Numbered from the stretch's first letter, positions 32,865 through 42,133 are shown. The stretch is DNA of 64,000 nt from Miltoncostaea sp963703045 (GCA_963703045.1 OY969782.1:2108001-2172000); one strand, 5' to 3'. Made by a program: numbers and translations. Notes: generated by a model from the letters alone, not told the origin.

Positions 32865-33764
32865 ATGCGCTGGCGTCGCTCACAGGGGGACAGCGGTCAG
32901 GTCGAGGACCTCCGCGGCGCGGGGGGCCGGCGCGGCCGCGTGCCGATCGGCGGCAGGGTCGGCGGCGGCATCGGCGGACTCGGCCTGGTCGGCGTGATCA
33001 TCGCCGTGCTCGTCTCGGTGCTCGGTGGTGGGGGTGGCGGAGGCTTCGACCTCGACGGCGGCCCGCTCGACGCCTTCCCCGCCGGCCCCGAGGCCACCGG
33101 CCCCGGCATCGACGCCCAGGCGCCCGACCCCGACGCCGACCTGCGCCGGTTCGTCGAGTTCGTCGTGGTCGACGTGCAGGGGTCGTGGCGCGAGGCCTTC
33201 GCGCGCGCCGGTCGCGAGTACCCGCTCACCACGCTGCGCCTGTTCTCGGGCCGCGTCGACACCGGCTGCGGTCGCGCATCGTCGGCCACCGGGCCCTTCT
33301 ACTGCCCGGCCGACGGCCGCGTGTACCTCGACCTGGCCTTCTTCCGCGAGCTGCGCGACCGCTTCGGCGCGCCCGGCGACTTCGCGCAGGCCTACGTGAT
33401 CGCCCACGAGTTCGGCCACCACGTCCAGAACGTGCTCGGGACCCTGCCGCAGGTCGACCGGCTGCGGCGCACCGACCCGTCCGACGCCAACGAGCTGTCG
33501 GTGCGGCTGGAGCTCCAGGCCGACTGCTACGCCGGCGTCTGGGCGCGCTCGGCCTACGACCTGCTGGAGGAGGGCGATCTCGAGGAGGGGCTCGCGGCCG
33601 CGGCCGCCGTCGGCGACGACCGCATCCAGTCGCAGGTCACGGGCACCGTCGATCCCGAGAGCTTCACCCACGGCAGCTCCGCCCAGCGCCAGCGCTGGTT
33701 CCTCGAGGGCTTCCGCGACGGCCGCGTCGACTCCTGCGACACGTTCGGCGCCGAGAGCGTCTAG
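32865..33764 (+). CDS. YpfJ-like neutral zinc metallopeptidase (KPN_02809 family)
   Basis: 299 residues with ATG at 32865 after GGAGG. The family N-terminus MRWRRSQGDSGQVEDLRG is followed by a Gly-rich transmembrane segment (GLGLVGVIIAVLVSVLGGGG) and the domain with GPFYCPADGRVYLDLAFF and the zinc motif AHEFGHHVQNVLG. A second conserved block is LELQADCYAGVWA, which supplies a further zinc ligand. It is predicted to be a membrane-anchored peptidase of unknown target. It is divergent from the restriction-modification genes. Confidence 0.92.
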   Translation: MRWRRSQGDSGQVEDLRGAGGRRGRVPIGGRVGGGIGGLGLVGVIIAVLVSVLGGGGGGGFDLDGGPLDAFPAGPEATGPGIDAQAPDPDADLRRFVEFVVVDVQGSWREAFARAGREYPLTTLRLFSGRVDTGCGRASSATGPFYCPADGRVYLDLAFFRELRDRFGAPGDFAQAYVIAHEFGHHVQNVLGTLPQVDRLRRTDPSDANELSVRLELQADCYAGVWARSAYDLLEEGDLEEGLAAAAAVGDDRIQSQVTGTVDPESFTHGSSAQRQRWFLEGFRDGRVDSCDTFGAESV

Positions 33765-33877
33765 CCCTGGCGCCCGCCGGCCGGCACCGCGAGCGGGCGC
33801 GGTCGAGGACGGCTCCGCCGGGTGGTCCGGCGGTCGTCCGACACCCGGCCCGCCCGGTGTCTAACCTCCCCTGAGGC

Positions 33878-34729
33878 ATGACGTCGATCTCCGCTCTCCT
33901 CGCCGCCGGCCGCACCCGCTCGCTCGAGTTCTTCCCGCCGCGCACGCCGGAGGGCGACGCCCACTTCCGCGCCGCCCTCGACGAGCTCGTCGGGCTCTCG
34001 CCGTCGTTCGCGTCGGTGACCTACGGGGCCCTCGGGACGACCCGCGAGCGCACCCGCGACATCGTGGTGGCGATGAACGCCGACCTCGCGTTCCCCACCA
34101 TGGCCCACCTCACCTGCGTCGGCCACTCGCGCGCCGAGATCGCCGAGCTGCTCGACCAGTACGCGGCCGCGGGCGTCACCAACATCCTCGCGCTGGGCGG
34201 CGACCCGCCGGAGGACGGGGTCGCCCCCGGGGAGTTCACGCACGCCATCGAGCTCGTCGAGCTGGTGCGCGAGCACCCGGCCGGCTTCTGCGTCGGCGTG
34301 GCGGCGCATCCCGAGACCCACCCCCGCTCGACCGCGCGCGACGACGATCGCCGCCACCTGGCCGCCAAGCTCGACCGGGCCGACTTCGCCATCACCCAGT
34401 TCTTCTTCCGCATCGACGACTACGAGCGCATGCGCGACGAGCTGGGCGCCCTGGGCGTCGACCGCCCGATCATCCCCGGCGTGATGCCGTTCACGAGCGC
34501 CGAGGGGCTGCGCCGGATGGCGGCGATGAACCGCACGACGATCCCCGGTCCGCTCGCCGCCGCGATCGAGCGGGTGGAGGGCGACGCCGACGCGATGCGC
34601 GACCTGGGGGTCGAGGTCGCGATCGAGCTCGGCCGGCGTCTGGAGGCGGCCGGCGCGCCCGGCGTCCACGTGTACACGCTCAATCGCGCGGCCTCGGCGC
34701 GGAGGGTGCTCGACGACCTCGGCGGCTGA
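33878..34729 (+). CDS. metF: Methylenetetrahydrofolate reductase
   Basis: 283 residues, the bacterial MetF length. Family blocks: SLEFFPPRTPEG (FAD/folate-side Glu), SVTYGALGTTRERT, PTMAHLTCVGHS, LALGGDPP, FCVGVAAHPETHP and the ITQFFFRIDDY strand. It reduces 5,10-methylene-THF to 5-methyl-THF for methionine synthesis. The ATG has no SD; TAACCT at 33862-33867 ends 10 nt before it, so the mRNA may be leaderless. No methionine synthase gene is nearby. Confidence 0.95.
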   Translation: MTSISALLAAGRTRSLEFFPPRTPEGDAHFRAALDELVGLSPSFASVTYGALGTTRERTRDIVVAMNADLAFPTMAHLTCVGHSRAEIAELLDQYAAAGVTNILALGGDPPEDGVAPGEFTHAIELVELVREHPAGFCVGVAAHPETHPRSTARDDDRRHLAAKLDRADFAITQFFFRIDDYERMRDELGALGVDRPIIPGVMPFTSAEGLRRMAAMNRTTIPGPLAAAIERVEGDADAMRDLGVEVAIELGRRLEAAGAPGVHVYTLNRAASARRVLDDLGG

Positions 34730-34802
34730 TCCGGTTTGAGGCGGCACGGGCGCCGGGCACCTGCGGACGGCACGAACCTCGTCCCCGGATCGGAGGCCCG
34801 TC

Positions 34803-35088
34803 ATGGGCATCATCGCGTTCATCATCCTCGGCCTGCTGGCCGGCATCATCGCCAAGGCGCTGCTGCCGGGGTAAGGACCCCGGCGGCTTCATCGTGACGA
34901 CCCTGATCGGCATCGCGGGCGCGCTCATCGGCGGGTTCCTCGCCGGCGCGATCTTCGACGCCGACCCGCTCGACGAGTTCTTCGACGTCTCGACCTGGAT
35001 CACCGCGATCGCCGGCGCGATCATCCTGCTCTTCGCGTTCCGCCTGATCACCGGCAACGGCTCGGGCTCGCGGCGGCGGCTCACGTGA
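34803..35088 (+). pseudogene. GlsB/YeaQ/YmgE (transglycosylase-associated) small membrane protein, one-base insertion
   Basis: The ATG at 34803 follows GGAGG and encodes MGIIAFIILGLLAGIIAKAL, then LPG and an immediate TAA. Dropping the extra T at about 34870 turns TAA GGA CCC into AAG GAC CCC, giving the family motif KDPGGFIVTTLIGIAGALIG and three transmembrane segments in total (about 95 residues). The family is linked to stress response in other bacteria but its biochemistry is unknown. The restored gene overlaps the next one by 4 nt. A single error is the simplest explanation. Confidence 0.85.
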
Positions 35089-35276
35089 GCGGCGAGCCCG
35101 ACACCCCGCCGCGCATCGACGAGGACGACGTCGAGGTGATCGAGCACCCCGAGGAGGGCTTCCCCGCCGACGCGCCGCCCGAGCAGATCGACGCCGAGCA
35201 GGCGCGCCAGGCCGAGATCGTCGAGCGGCAGAAGGAGTGGGTGGAGCCCCGCGAGCAGGTCGGCGGCGAGGACTGA
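35085..35276 (+). CDS. Small acidic hypothetical protein
   Basis: 63 residues, very acidic (Glu/Asp about one third), starting at a GTG that overlaps the stop of the GlsB-like gene by 4 nt. The text is EDDVEVIEHPEEGFPAD then a helix EQIDAEQARQAEIVERQKEW. There is no membrane segment and no known motif. It is probably a soluble partner in the same operon as the GlsB-like membrane protein. Confidence 0.6.
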   Translation: MSGEPDTPPRIDEDDVEVIEHPEEGFPADAPPEQIDAEQARQAEIVERQKEWVEPREQVGGED

Positions 35277-35280
35277 CCCG

Positions 35281-36389
35281 TTGAGCCCGGCGGCGCCCCC
35301 CGAGTTCGCGGTGATCGGGGCCGGCGTCGTCGGGCTGTGCACCGCCTACGCGCTCCGCGAGCGCGGCGCGCGGGTGCGCGTGTACGAGCCGGGCGAGCCC
35401 GGCCGGGCCCAGTCGGGCGGGGCGTCGCGCATCTTCCGTCACGCCCACGACGACCCGCGCCTCGTCACGGCGGCGCGGGCGTCGCGGGAGATCTGGGGGA
35501 CGTGGGGCGAGCGTCTCGGCTTCGCGCCGGTCTCCGACGACGGCGCGATCGCCATCGGGCAGGCGGTGCCGCGACGGCTCGCGATCCTGCGCGAGGTCGG
35601 CGGCGTGCCGGTGCGCCCCCTCGACGCCGATGAGCTCGCCGACCTCATGCCCGCACTCGCCGGGTACGACGGCCCGGCGATGATCGACGAGGCGGGCGGG
35701 TCGATCCGCACCGAGCACGCCGTGGCGGCGCTCGCCGCCGCGCTCGGGGACGCGATCCACCGCGACGAGGTGCTCTCGGTGCGGCCGCGGGACGGCGGCG
35801 GCGCCGAGATCGTTGCCGGTGGGGAACGGCATCGCGTCGCGGCCGCGATCGTCTGCGCGGGCCGGGGCACCGCGGCGCTGGCCGGGCAGCTCGGGCTCGC
35901 TCCCCCGTGGAGCTGTCGGCGCACATACGGCTCACCTTCCGCGTCCGCGGGGCGCCGCCCCGGCGGCTTCCCTGCTTGCAGGACTCGAGCGGCGCCTTCG
36001 GCGAGACCGGCGTGTACGGCGCGGCCCTGCCGGGCAACCGCGAGTACGGCGTCGGCATCGCCACGACGGTGCCCGCCACCGACGCGGGCGCCCTGCGCGA
36101 CGGCGACGGCCTCGCCCGGCTCGCCGCGCGGACGCGCGACTACGTCGCCCGGGCCCTTCCCGGTCTCGACCCCGAGCCGGTGGGATCGCGCGCGTGCTGG
36201 GTGACCGAGCTGCCCTGGGGGTCCGACGGCGTCGCCGCCTGGCACGCCGGGGACGTCCACCTCGTGGTCGGGCACAACCTCTTCAAGCAGGCGCCCGGCA
36301 TCGGCCGCGCCCTCGCCGACGTGGCCACCGGCGTCGCGCCCGCCCTCGACCTGCGGCCGCAGGCGCGACTGGGGCGGGCGGCCGACTAG
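35281..36389 (+). pseudogene. DAO-family FAD-dependent amine/amino-acid oxidase, one-base deletion
   Basis: TTG start at 35281. The N-terminal frame has the FAD motif GAGVVGLCTAYALRERG, then QSGGASRIFRHAHDD, as in monomeric sarcosine oxidase/N-methyltryptophan oxidase relatives. At about 35907 one G is missing from a CCCCCGTGG run; homology continues in another frame as ELSAHIRLTFRVRG, then WVTELPWGSDGVAAW and VVGHNLFKQAPGIGRALAD, to the stop at 36389. Restored length is about 370 residues. This is the only deletion among the frame breaks in the window. Substrate is a secondary amine or N-methyl amino acid by family, not proven. Confidence 0.8.
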
Positions 36390-36790
36390 GGGGTGGCGTA
36401 GCTCGCGACCTCGATCGTCAGCTTCCCGCGGGCGGGATCGCGGGAGAACAGGAACTCCCCGCTCTCGGTCTCGCCCCCCGAGAGGAACATGAACGTCTGC
36501 TCGCCCTCGGCGACGACCTCGCCGTCGATCTCGAGCGCGGCGACCACCTGCACCTGGTCGGCGGCCCGCCCGCCCTCGTTGCGGACCTCGAACGGCACGC
36601 GGTAGGCGGAGCCGTCGACCGCGACCGGCCCCGAGGCGCCGGCCACCAGCACCGGGGGCCCCGACGGGCCGCCGACCCACGAGGCGATCACCGCGGTCAG
36701 CACCAGCGCGACCAGCACGGCGGAGACCGCGAGGGTCCACCACTCGGCGGTCGTGCGCGGCGGCCGGCCGCGATCGCGGGCGTCGCTCAT
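36386..36790 (-). CDS. TIGR02588-family protein
   Basis: 134 residues: one N-terminal transmembrane helix (AVSAVLVALVLTAVIASWVG) and an extracytoplasmic beta-sandwich-like domain (YRVPFEVRNEGGRAADQVQV, then FLSGGETESGEFLFSRDP). This matches the TIGR02588 conserved hypothetical family, which is found next to TIGR02587 membrane proteins. The start overlaps the restored stop of that gene by 4 nt. Function unknown. Confidence 0.8.
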   Translation of the reverse strand: MSDARDRGRPPRTTAEWWTLAVSAVLVALVLTAVIASWVGGPSGPPVLVAGASGPVAVDGSAYRVPFEVRNEGGRAADQVQVVAALEIDGEVVAEGEQTFMFLSGGETESGEFLFSRDPARGKLTIEVASYATP

Positions 36791-37669
36791 ACGGCCAGGC
36801 GCCCGGCGGCGCCGCCGATCGTGGCGGGCAGCCCGAGCACGATCGTCCAGGTGACCCACGTCTCCCACGACTGGTCGGGTCCGATCCGCTGGAAGAACAG
36901 CAGCATGGCCGCCGGCGACGAGCAGGGAGATGAGGTAGGCGCCGACGGTCTCCGCGAACGGACGCTGGAACAGGCCCTCGTGCGCGTGGCGGCCGGGCTG
37001 GTCGCGGAATCCGGCCGCGAAGACGATGGCGTACGAGCTGAGCAGCGACGCGGCGACGATCACGATCAGCCAGGGCGGGGTCACCGAGTCGGCGATCATC
37101 GGGATCTCGTCGGTCGGGGCGATGCTGAAGGCGAGGACGAGCGCCCCGACCGCCGCCGCGCCCGCGTCGGCGAGCGTGCGGCTGATCGCCGGGTCGCCCA
37201 CCCGCAGGTCATCCGGCGGATCGTCGTCGCCGTCGTCGTCCACGCGCCGCAGCAACTGGCGCGAGAGGGCCGCGCCGAAGGCGAAGGGGATCGCCTCGAA
37301 GACGGTCACGCCCACGGCCTCGTCGAGGGAGGTGTCGGTCGTGATCTGGCGCAGGATCACCATCACCGCCGCGGCGCTCACGAGGGCCAGCGCCACCATC
37401 TCGACGCCGTCGATCGCCGCCTCACGCCACCCCGTGGCGCGGGAATCGCGGAAGCCGGAGGTGCGGTTGACGGCCATCACCACCACGAACGACACCACCA
37501 GCGCGCCGAGCACCCAGCGCGGATGGACCCACGAGCCGTACCACCAGACCTCCATGGTGTAGAGCAGGGGCACGCCGAACAGCAGGCCGCCCGACGCGCC
37601 GCGCACGAGGTCCGCGCGCTCCTGCCGCCAGCCGCCGCGGTCCGCCGCCCCGTAGGTGGTGGAGGTCAT
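36787..37669 (-). pseudogene. TIGR02587-family integral membrane protein, one-base insertion near C-terminus
   Basis: From the ATG at 37669 (GGAGG upstream) the frame codes several membrane helices: RGASGGLLFGVPLLYTMEVW, then WVLGALVVSFVVVMAVN and AAVMVILRQITTDTSLDE, as in TIGR02587 proteins. Near 36912 an extra base shifts the frame; the true ending continues as AMLLFFQRIGPDQSWETW and IVLGLPATIGGAAGRLAV with a TGA overlapping the TIGR02588 start. Restored length is about 293 residues. The TIGR02587/TIGR02588 pairing is known from scattered bacteria, but no function is established. Confidence 0.8.
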
Positions 37670-37713
37670 GACGAGGCGGAGATCCCCACCTCCGGCCCCA
37701 TCCGAAACCGCCC

Positions 37714-38499
37714 CTATCCCCCGGCCGGCCGGGTCAGGCGCACGAGGCGGTGGTCGGGGGTGAACAGGCGCCGCACCAGCCCGTCGGCGATCACCGTCGT
37801 CGCCACCGCGGCCGACGCCAGCACCAGGTACATCACGACGGCCTGCACGAGCACCGCGTCGAGCGGATCGACGCCCGCGAGGATGAGGCCGGTCATGGCT
37901 CCGGGCAGGAAGACGATGCCGACCGCCTTCGTCGTCTCGATCTGGGGCGACAGCGCGGTGCGCAGGGCCGCGCGCACGTACGGGCGGGCGGCCTCCCGGC
38001 CCGACTGGCCGAGCGCCAGGCGCGCCTCGACCTCGAGCCGCCGGTCGCGCAGCTCCTCCACGATGCGCCGTGCCGCGAGCACCGTCGCGTTCATCGAGTT
38101 GCCGATCACGAGGCCGCCGATCGGCACGAGCGTGCGGGCCTCCAGCGGGAAGATCCCGAGGCCGAAGACGACGCCCAGCGTCACCGCGCCGGTCGCGGCG
38201 AAGGCCGCGGCGGCGAGCCGCCGGATGCCGGGCACCTCGGGCGCGCGGCGGTGGGCGACGTCGGCCGCGAAGACCACCATCGCCACGAGCCACGCCCACG
38301 ACAGGGCGATCGGCCGCGACGGATCGATGATCGCCGCCAGGGCGACCCCCACGAGCAGGAGCTGCACGAGGGCCCGCGCCGCGGCCCAGGCGAGGGGCCG
38401 CTCGAGGCCCAGCCCCCCGCGGGCGGACAGCCACACGGCCACCACCACCAGCAGCAGCGCGGCCGCCACCCCGAGGGCGCCGACGTCACCCTGCGCCAT
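37714..38499 (-). CDS. fetB: FetB-like iron export permease (UPF0014)
   Basis: 261 residues with about seven transmembrane helices. Family blocks are ARALVQLLLVGVALAAI, the LVPIGGLVIGNSMNATVLA signature, and TTKAVGIVFLPGAMTGLILAG, near the end of which lies the conserved GMMTGQIL-type motif. FetB is the membrane half of an ABC exporter for iron that protects against oxidative stress in enteric bacteria. The start overlaps the ATPase gene by 14 nt. Confidence 0.88.
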   Translation of the reverse strand: MAQGDVGALGVAAALLLVVVAVWLSARGGLGLERPLAWAAARALVQLLLVGVALAAIIDPSRPIALSWAWLVAMVVFAADVAHRRAPEVPGIRRLAAAAFAATGAVTLGVVFGLGIFPLEARTLVPIGGLVIGNSMNATVLAARRIVEELRDRRLEVEARLALGQSGREAARPYVRAALRTALSPQIETTKAVGIVFLPGAMTGLILAGVDPLDAVLVQAVVMYLVLASAAVATTVIADGLVRRLFTPDHRLVRLTRPAGG

Positions 38500-39157
38500 C
38501 GCCCCCCGCCGGGCCCGACGCGGTGACGCGGCCGTCGTCGAGGCGCACGACCCACGAGGCGAGCCGGGCGGCCTGGCCCAGGTCGTGGGTCACCCAGAGC
38601 ACCGGCACGCCGGCCTCGCTCAGCTCGGTCGCCAGGCGCTCGAGCGCATCCCGCGCGGCCGCGTCGAGCGCCGACGTGGGCTCGTCCATCAGCAGCACCT
38701 CGGGGCCGGCGACCAGCGCCCGCGCGAGGCACACCCGCTGGCACTCGCCCCCCGAGAGCTCGGAGGCGACGCGGTCGAGGAACGCCGCCGGCAGGTGCGC
38801 CCGGCCGAGCGCCGCCGCCATCGCGTCGTCGCTCGCGCCGGGCGCGGCGACGCGCAGGTTGTCGCGCACCGTGCCGCCGAACGGCACGGGCTGCTGGAAG
38901 ACCATGCCCACCCGGCGCCGGTGCGCCAGCACATCGCACCCGGCCAGATCCACCCCGCGGAAGAGCACCCGCCCCCGCGTGGGCGCCTCGAGTCGGTTGC
39001 ACAGACGGAGCAGCGTCGACTTGCCCGATCCCGAGGGACCGAGCAGCACTGTCACGCCCTCATCGGGCACATCGGCGTCAACGCGGTCGAGCAGTGTCCC
39101 GGCCGGCCCGCTGACCCCGACCTCCTCGAACGCGAACAGCGGTGCGCGCACGGGCAT
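38486..39157 (-). CDS. fetA: FetA-like ABC transporter ATP-binding protein
   Basis: 223 residues with Walker A GPSGSGKS, Q-loop GMVFQQPVPFGGTVRDNL, signature LSGGECQR, Walker B VLLMDEPTSALD and switch His in WVTHDLGQAARL. The Q-loop VFQQPVPFGGTV is characteristic of the FetA/YbbL group. With FetB it forms an iron (possibly other metal) exporter. The ATG at 39157 is preferred; a few upstream codons in frame are possible. Confidence 0.88.
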   Translation of the reverse strand: MPVRAPLFAFEEVGVSGPAGTLLDRVDADVPDEGVTVLLGPSGSGKSTLLRLCNRLEAPTRGRVLFRGVDLAGCDVLAHRRRVGMVFQQPVPFGGTVRDNLRVAAPGASDDAMAAALGRAHLPAAFLDRVASELSGGECQRVCLARALVAGPEVLLMDEPTSALDAAARDALERLATELSEAGVPVLWVTHDLGQAARLASWVVRLDDGRVTASGPAGGDGAG

Positions 39158-39207
39158 GGCGCGGATGATCGCAGCCGCCGGACGGTGGGGGCCGCCCGCG
39201 GCCGCGA

Positions 39208-40275
39208 TCAGACGGGCGGACCGCCGGGCGCCGCGAACTGGTGCAGCATGCTGCTCTCTGCCCCGGCCTCGCCCCAGAAGGCGTGCTGCGCCCTGCGCCC
39301 GCCGAACCGGTAGGCGGCGCGCTGGGGGAACACCATGGACTCCCAGACGCCGATGTCGCGCAGCGTCCCGTGTCCGTCGGTGCCCACGGTGAGCAGCAGG
39401 TGCGAGATGGCCGGTCCGATGAAGTGGCCCTCGTGCGTCGTCAGCTCGAGCAGGGCGACCGCCTCCTGGCCCTCGGGCATCGCGGGGCCCGCGCCCGCCC
39501 GCGACAGGCCGGTCTCGAGGCGGGCCACCGCCGCCGCCAGCGCCGCCGGATCGGAGCGGTCGTCGAGCGCGGTCGCGGTGACGTAGCCCCGGGTGAGCAG
39601 CGGATGGCGGGTCCCGGCTCCGGCGACGACCTCGATCTCGAAGGTCTGCCCGGCCGGCCCGCCCGCGCGCAGCGGCGTGAACCGCCCGTGGTCCGATCCG
39701 AACTCGGGCCAGTGCTCGGGCGCGCACAGGCGCGCGAGGGTGAGGTCAACGTCGGGCACGGGCACCGGCGCGTACGTCTGCCACACGAGTCCCCGCCGCT
39801 CGCCCTGCGGCGGCGTCATGGCGCCGAGCCTCGCCGAGCGCATGCGGAGCGCCGGGTCGTAGCGGTCGCGATCGGCGCGCGATGCGAACACGATGCCGTG
39901 GGCCCGCAGATCGGGGTCGGCGTACCCGCGGGCGAAGCCCGGTCCGAGCAGGTCGTCGGCCCCCTCGAGGAGGTCCTCGCGGGTCAGGCGGGCGAAGCCC
40001 CCGCGCGGATCGAGGCGGCGCCGGCCGAACGCGCGGTGGAAGGCGACGAGGTCGATCAGGTGTAGCCGCCGGCCACCGCCGCGCCACCACCGGGTGGTGA
40101 GGATCGCGAACGCCAGCCGCAGGTCGTCGATCGACCGCTCGTGCGCCGGACGCGCGAAGTAGGCGGCGTTGAGGAAGTCGGTGACCCAGGGCGCCGCGTC
40201 CGGGGCGGCCGTCAACGTGCCCGCCATGCGCGCGAAACGGAGGGTGCGATCGAACAACGTCCCGCGTTCGGGCAT
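39208..40275 (-). CDS. Hypothetical protein, 355 residues
   Basis: Start ATG at 40275. I do not recognise the family. The N-terminal third is helical (ERGTLFDRTLRFARMAGTL, then WVTDFLNAAYFARPAHERS); the middle has FGRRRLDPRGGFARLTREDLLEGADDLLG, and the C-terminal half is beta-rich with WQTYAPVPVPDVDL and ELTTHEGHFIGPAISHLLL. There is no signal peptide or Cys cluster. The two His residues and the Glu in LTTHEGHF could be a metal site, but this is only suggestive. It is divergent from the aldo/keto reductase gene. Confidence 0.6.
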   Translation of the reverse strand: MPERGTLFDRTLRFARMAGTLTAAPDAAPWVTDFLNAAYFARPAHERSIDDLRLAFAILTTRWWRGGGRRLHLIDLVAFHRAFGRRRLDPRGGFARLTREDLLEGADDLLGPGFARGYADPDLRAHGIVFASRADRDRYDPALRMRSARLGAMTPPQGERRGLVWQTYAPVPVPDVDLTLARLCAPEHWPEFGSDHGRFTPLRAGGPAGQTFEIEVVAGAGTRHPLLTRGYVTATALDDRSDPAALAAAVARLETGLSRAGAGPAMPEGQEAVALLELTTHEGHFIGPAISHLLLTVGTDGHGTLRDIGVWESMVFPQRAAYRFGGRRAQHAFWGEAGAESSMLHQFAAPGGPPV

Positions 40276-40360
40276 ACGGCGAGTCAACCACGCCGCGGCC
40301 GCCGCGTCGCCGGGGTCGGTGGGGGGTCGCGACGGCGGGCGGAGGCGGCGCGATCGCGGG

Positions 40361-40372
40361 TAGCCTGCGGAC
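40361..40372 (+). promoter_or_regulatory. -10 box of the leaderless aldo/keto reductase gene
   Basis: TAGCCT (40361-40366) ends 6 nt before the ATG at 40373 with no SD in between, the same box and spacing as before the thioesterase at 707. Confidence 0.5.
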
Positions 40373-41332
40373 ATGAGCGAACGACGTCCCTTCGGCCGCA
40401 GCGGGCTGCACCTGTCGCCCCTCTGCCTCGGCGGCAACGTCTTCGGCTGGAGCGCGGGCGAGGAGGCCTCGTTCGAGGTGCTCGACGCCTACGTGGCCGC
40501 CGGCGGCAACGTGATCGACTCGGCGGACATCTACTCGGCGTGGGTGCCCGGCAACTCGGGCGGGGAGTCCGAGGAGCTCATCGGTCGCTGGCTCGCCGCG
40601 CGTGGGACCGCGGACGGCCTCGTGGTGGCCACGAAGGTCGGCATGGCCGGCGGCCCCGACCAGCCGAAGGGCCTCACCCGCGACATCATCCACCGTGGCG
40701 TCGAGGCCTCGCTCGCGCGGCTCGGGATCGACCACATCCCGCTGTACTACGCGCACGAGGACGATCCCGGGACTCCGCTCGCGGAGACCCTCGGCGCCTT
40801 CGACGAGCTGGTCCGCCAGGGCGTGGTGGGCACGATCGCCGCGTCCAACTTCCCCGTCGAGCGCCTGGCCGAGTCGCTCGAGGTGAGCGCGCGCGAGGGG
40901 CTGGTGCGGTTCGAGGGCTACCAGCCGGCGCTCAACGTGCTCGACCGCGACGGCTACGACGCGGCGGTGCGCGATCTGTGCGAGCGCGAGGAGCTCGGCG
41001 TGGCGTCCTACTTCGCGCTCGCCCGCGGCTTCCTGACGGGCAAGTACCGGCGCGGCGGCGATCTGCCCGACACCCCGCGCGCGGCGGGCATCGCCCGCAC
41101 CTACCTCGACGACCGCGGGTTCGCCGCGCTCGACGAGGTGCTCGACGTCGCCGCGGCGCACGACGCCACGCCGGCGCAGGTCTCGCTGGCGTGGGTGATG
41201 GCCCAGCCGGGGATCACCTCGGCGATCGCCAGCGCCACCTCGGCCGAGCAGACCCGGGAGCTCGCGGGCGCCATGCACCTGCGCCTCACGCCGGACGAGG
41301 TCGCCCGGCTCGACGCCGCCGCCCAGGTGTAG
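40373..41332 (+). CDS. Aldo/keto reductase
   Basis: 319 residues. Core motifs: GRSGLHLSPLCLGGNVFGW at the N-terminus, the catalytic Asp-Tyr region NVIDSADIYS, the Lys in VVATKVGMA, the His equivalent at YYAHEDDP, and the NADPH-binding end AIASATSAEQTREL. The closest group is the YghZ/Kvbeta-like family that acts on varied aldehydes or sugars. The protein is cytoplasmic, NADPH-dependent and probably monocistronic. Confidence 0.92.
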   Translation: MSERRPFGRSGLHLSPLCLGGNVFGWSAGEEASFEVLDAYVAAGGNVIDSADIYSAWVPGNSGGESEELIGRWLAARGTADGLVVATKVGMAGGPDQPKGLTRDIIHRGVEASLARLGIDHIPLYYAHEDDPGTPLAETLGAFDELVRQGVVGTIAASNFPVERLAESLEVSAREGLVRFEGYQPALNVLDRDGYDAAVRDLCEREELGVASYFALARGFLTGKYRRGGDLPDTPRAAGIARTYLDDRGFAALDEVLDVAAAHDATPAQVSLAWVMAQPGITSAIASATSAEQTRELAGAMHLRLTPDEVARLDAAAQV

Positions 41333-41336
41333 TCGC

Positions 41337-42092
41337 TCAGCTCGGGGCGGGCGCCGCCTCGAGCTGGTCCTCGGACACGTTCGGCAGCTGGTCCACCGCC
41401 TCGAGCAGCAGCCGCTCCCAGATCTCGCGCAGCTCGGCCAGCAGGGGAGAGTCGGCGCTGACGCGCATCTCGTGCACGTCGAGCGAGTCGGCGGCGTACA
41501 CGCCCACGTCGTACGGCGGACCCACCGACAGGTTGGCGCGCGCCGTGCTCATCATCGAGCCGAGCGCGATCTTCGTCGCCGACGCCAGGTCGACCGAGGG
41601 CGCGACGGCCAGCTCGAGCACGAACTTGCCGTACTTGCTCTCGCCGATCTGCAGGAAGGGGCGCTCGTCGGAGGCGCGCACGCAGTTGCCCTCGGGGTAG
41701 ACCAGGAGGATGTCGGCGTGACCGCCGGAGATCTGGCCCCCGAGGATGAAGGTGGCCGTGCCGTCGGCGCCCACCGCCTGCAGCGCCTCGCGGTGACGCA
41801 GCGCGACCTCCCGGCCCAGCCGTCCGATGTAGAGGCCCGCGTCGAACAGCCGCGACACGGTCGCGAGGCTCTCGTGGTCGCCCGGCGTCGTCAGGTCGCG
41901 CTCGATCCGGTCGAGCACCTCCTGGGTGGTCGCGAGGTTGCCGGCCGACTCGAGCACGAACACCCGGTCGGGCGCCGGCCGGATGACGTGCAGCTTGCGG
42001 TAGCTGCTCACGTTGTCGACGCCCGCGTTGGTGCGGGTGTCGGCCATGAACACGAGGCCCTCGTCCAGTCGCAGGGCCAGGCAGTACGTCAT
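41337..42092 (-). CDS. Anbu-type bacterial proteasome homologue
   Basis: 251 residues. The N-terminus MTYCLALRLDEGLVFMADTR, then NAGVDNVSSYRKLHVI is diagnostic of the Anbu/BPH peptidase group, whose N-terminal Thr/Ser after Met removal is the nucleophile. Later blocks are GGQISGGHADILLVYPEGN and IGESKYGKFVLE. Known Anbu genes travel with an alpha-E protein, a transglutaminase-like protein and an ATP-grasp protein involved in peptide ligation; none of these is next to it here. It is cytoplasmic and ring-forming in characterised cases. Confidence 0.88.
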   Translation of the reverse strand: MTYCLALRLDEGLVFMADTRTNAGVDNVSSYRKLHVIRPAPDRVFVLESAGNLATTQEVLDRIERDLTTPGDHESLATVSRLFDAGLYIGRLGREVALRHREALQAVGADGTATFILGGQISGGHADILLVYPEGNCVRASDERPFLQIGESKYGKFVLELAVAPSVDLASATKIALGSMMSTARANLSVGPPYDVGVYAADSLDVHEMRVSADSPLLAELREIWERLLLEAVDQLPNVSEDQLEAAPAPS

Positions 42093-42133
42093 GCGGCGTC
42101 CCTCGGTGGGTGCGGGTCGGGTCGCGCAGCGTA

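Noticed and set aside
35813..39313. An 1166-residue plus-strand frame over minus-strand membrane and ABC genes
   Set aside because: It has no domain, is extremely Arg/Ala-rich, and lies antisense to well-supported TIGR02587, FetB and FetA genes.
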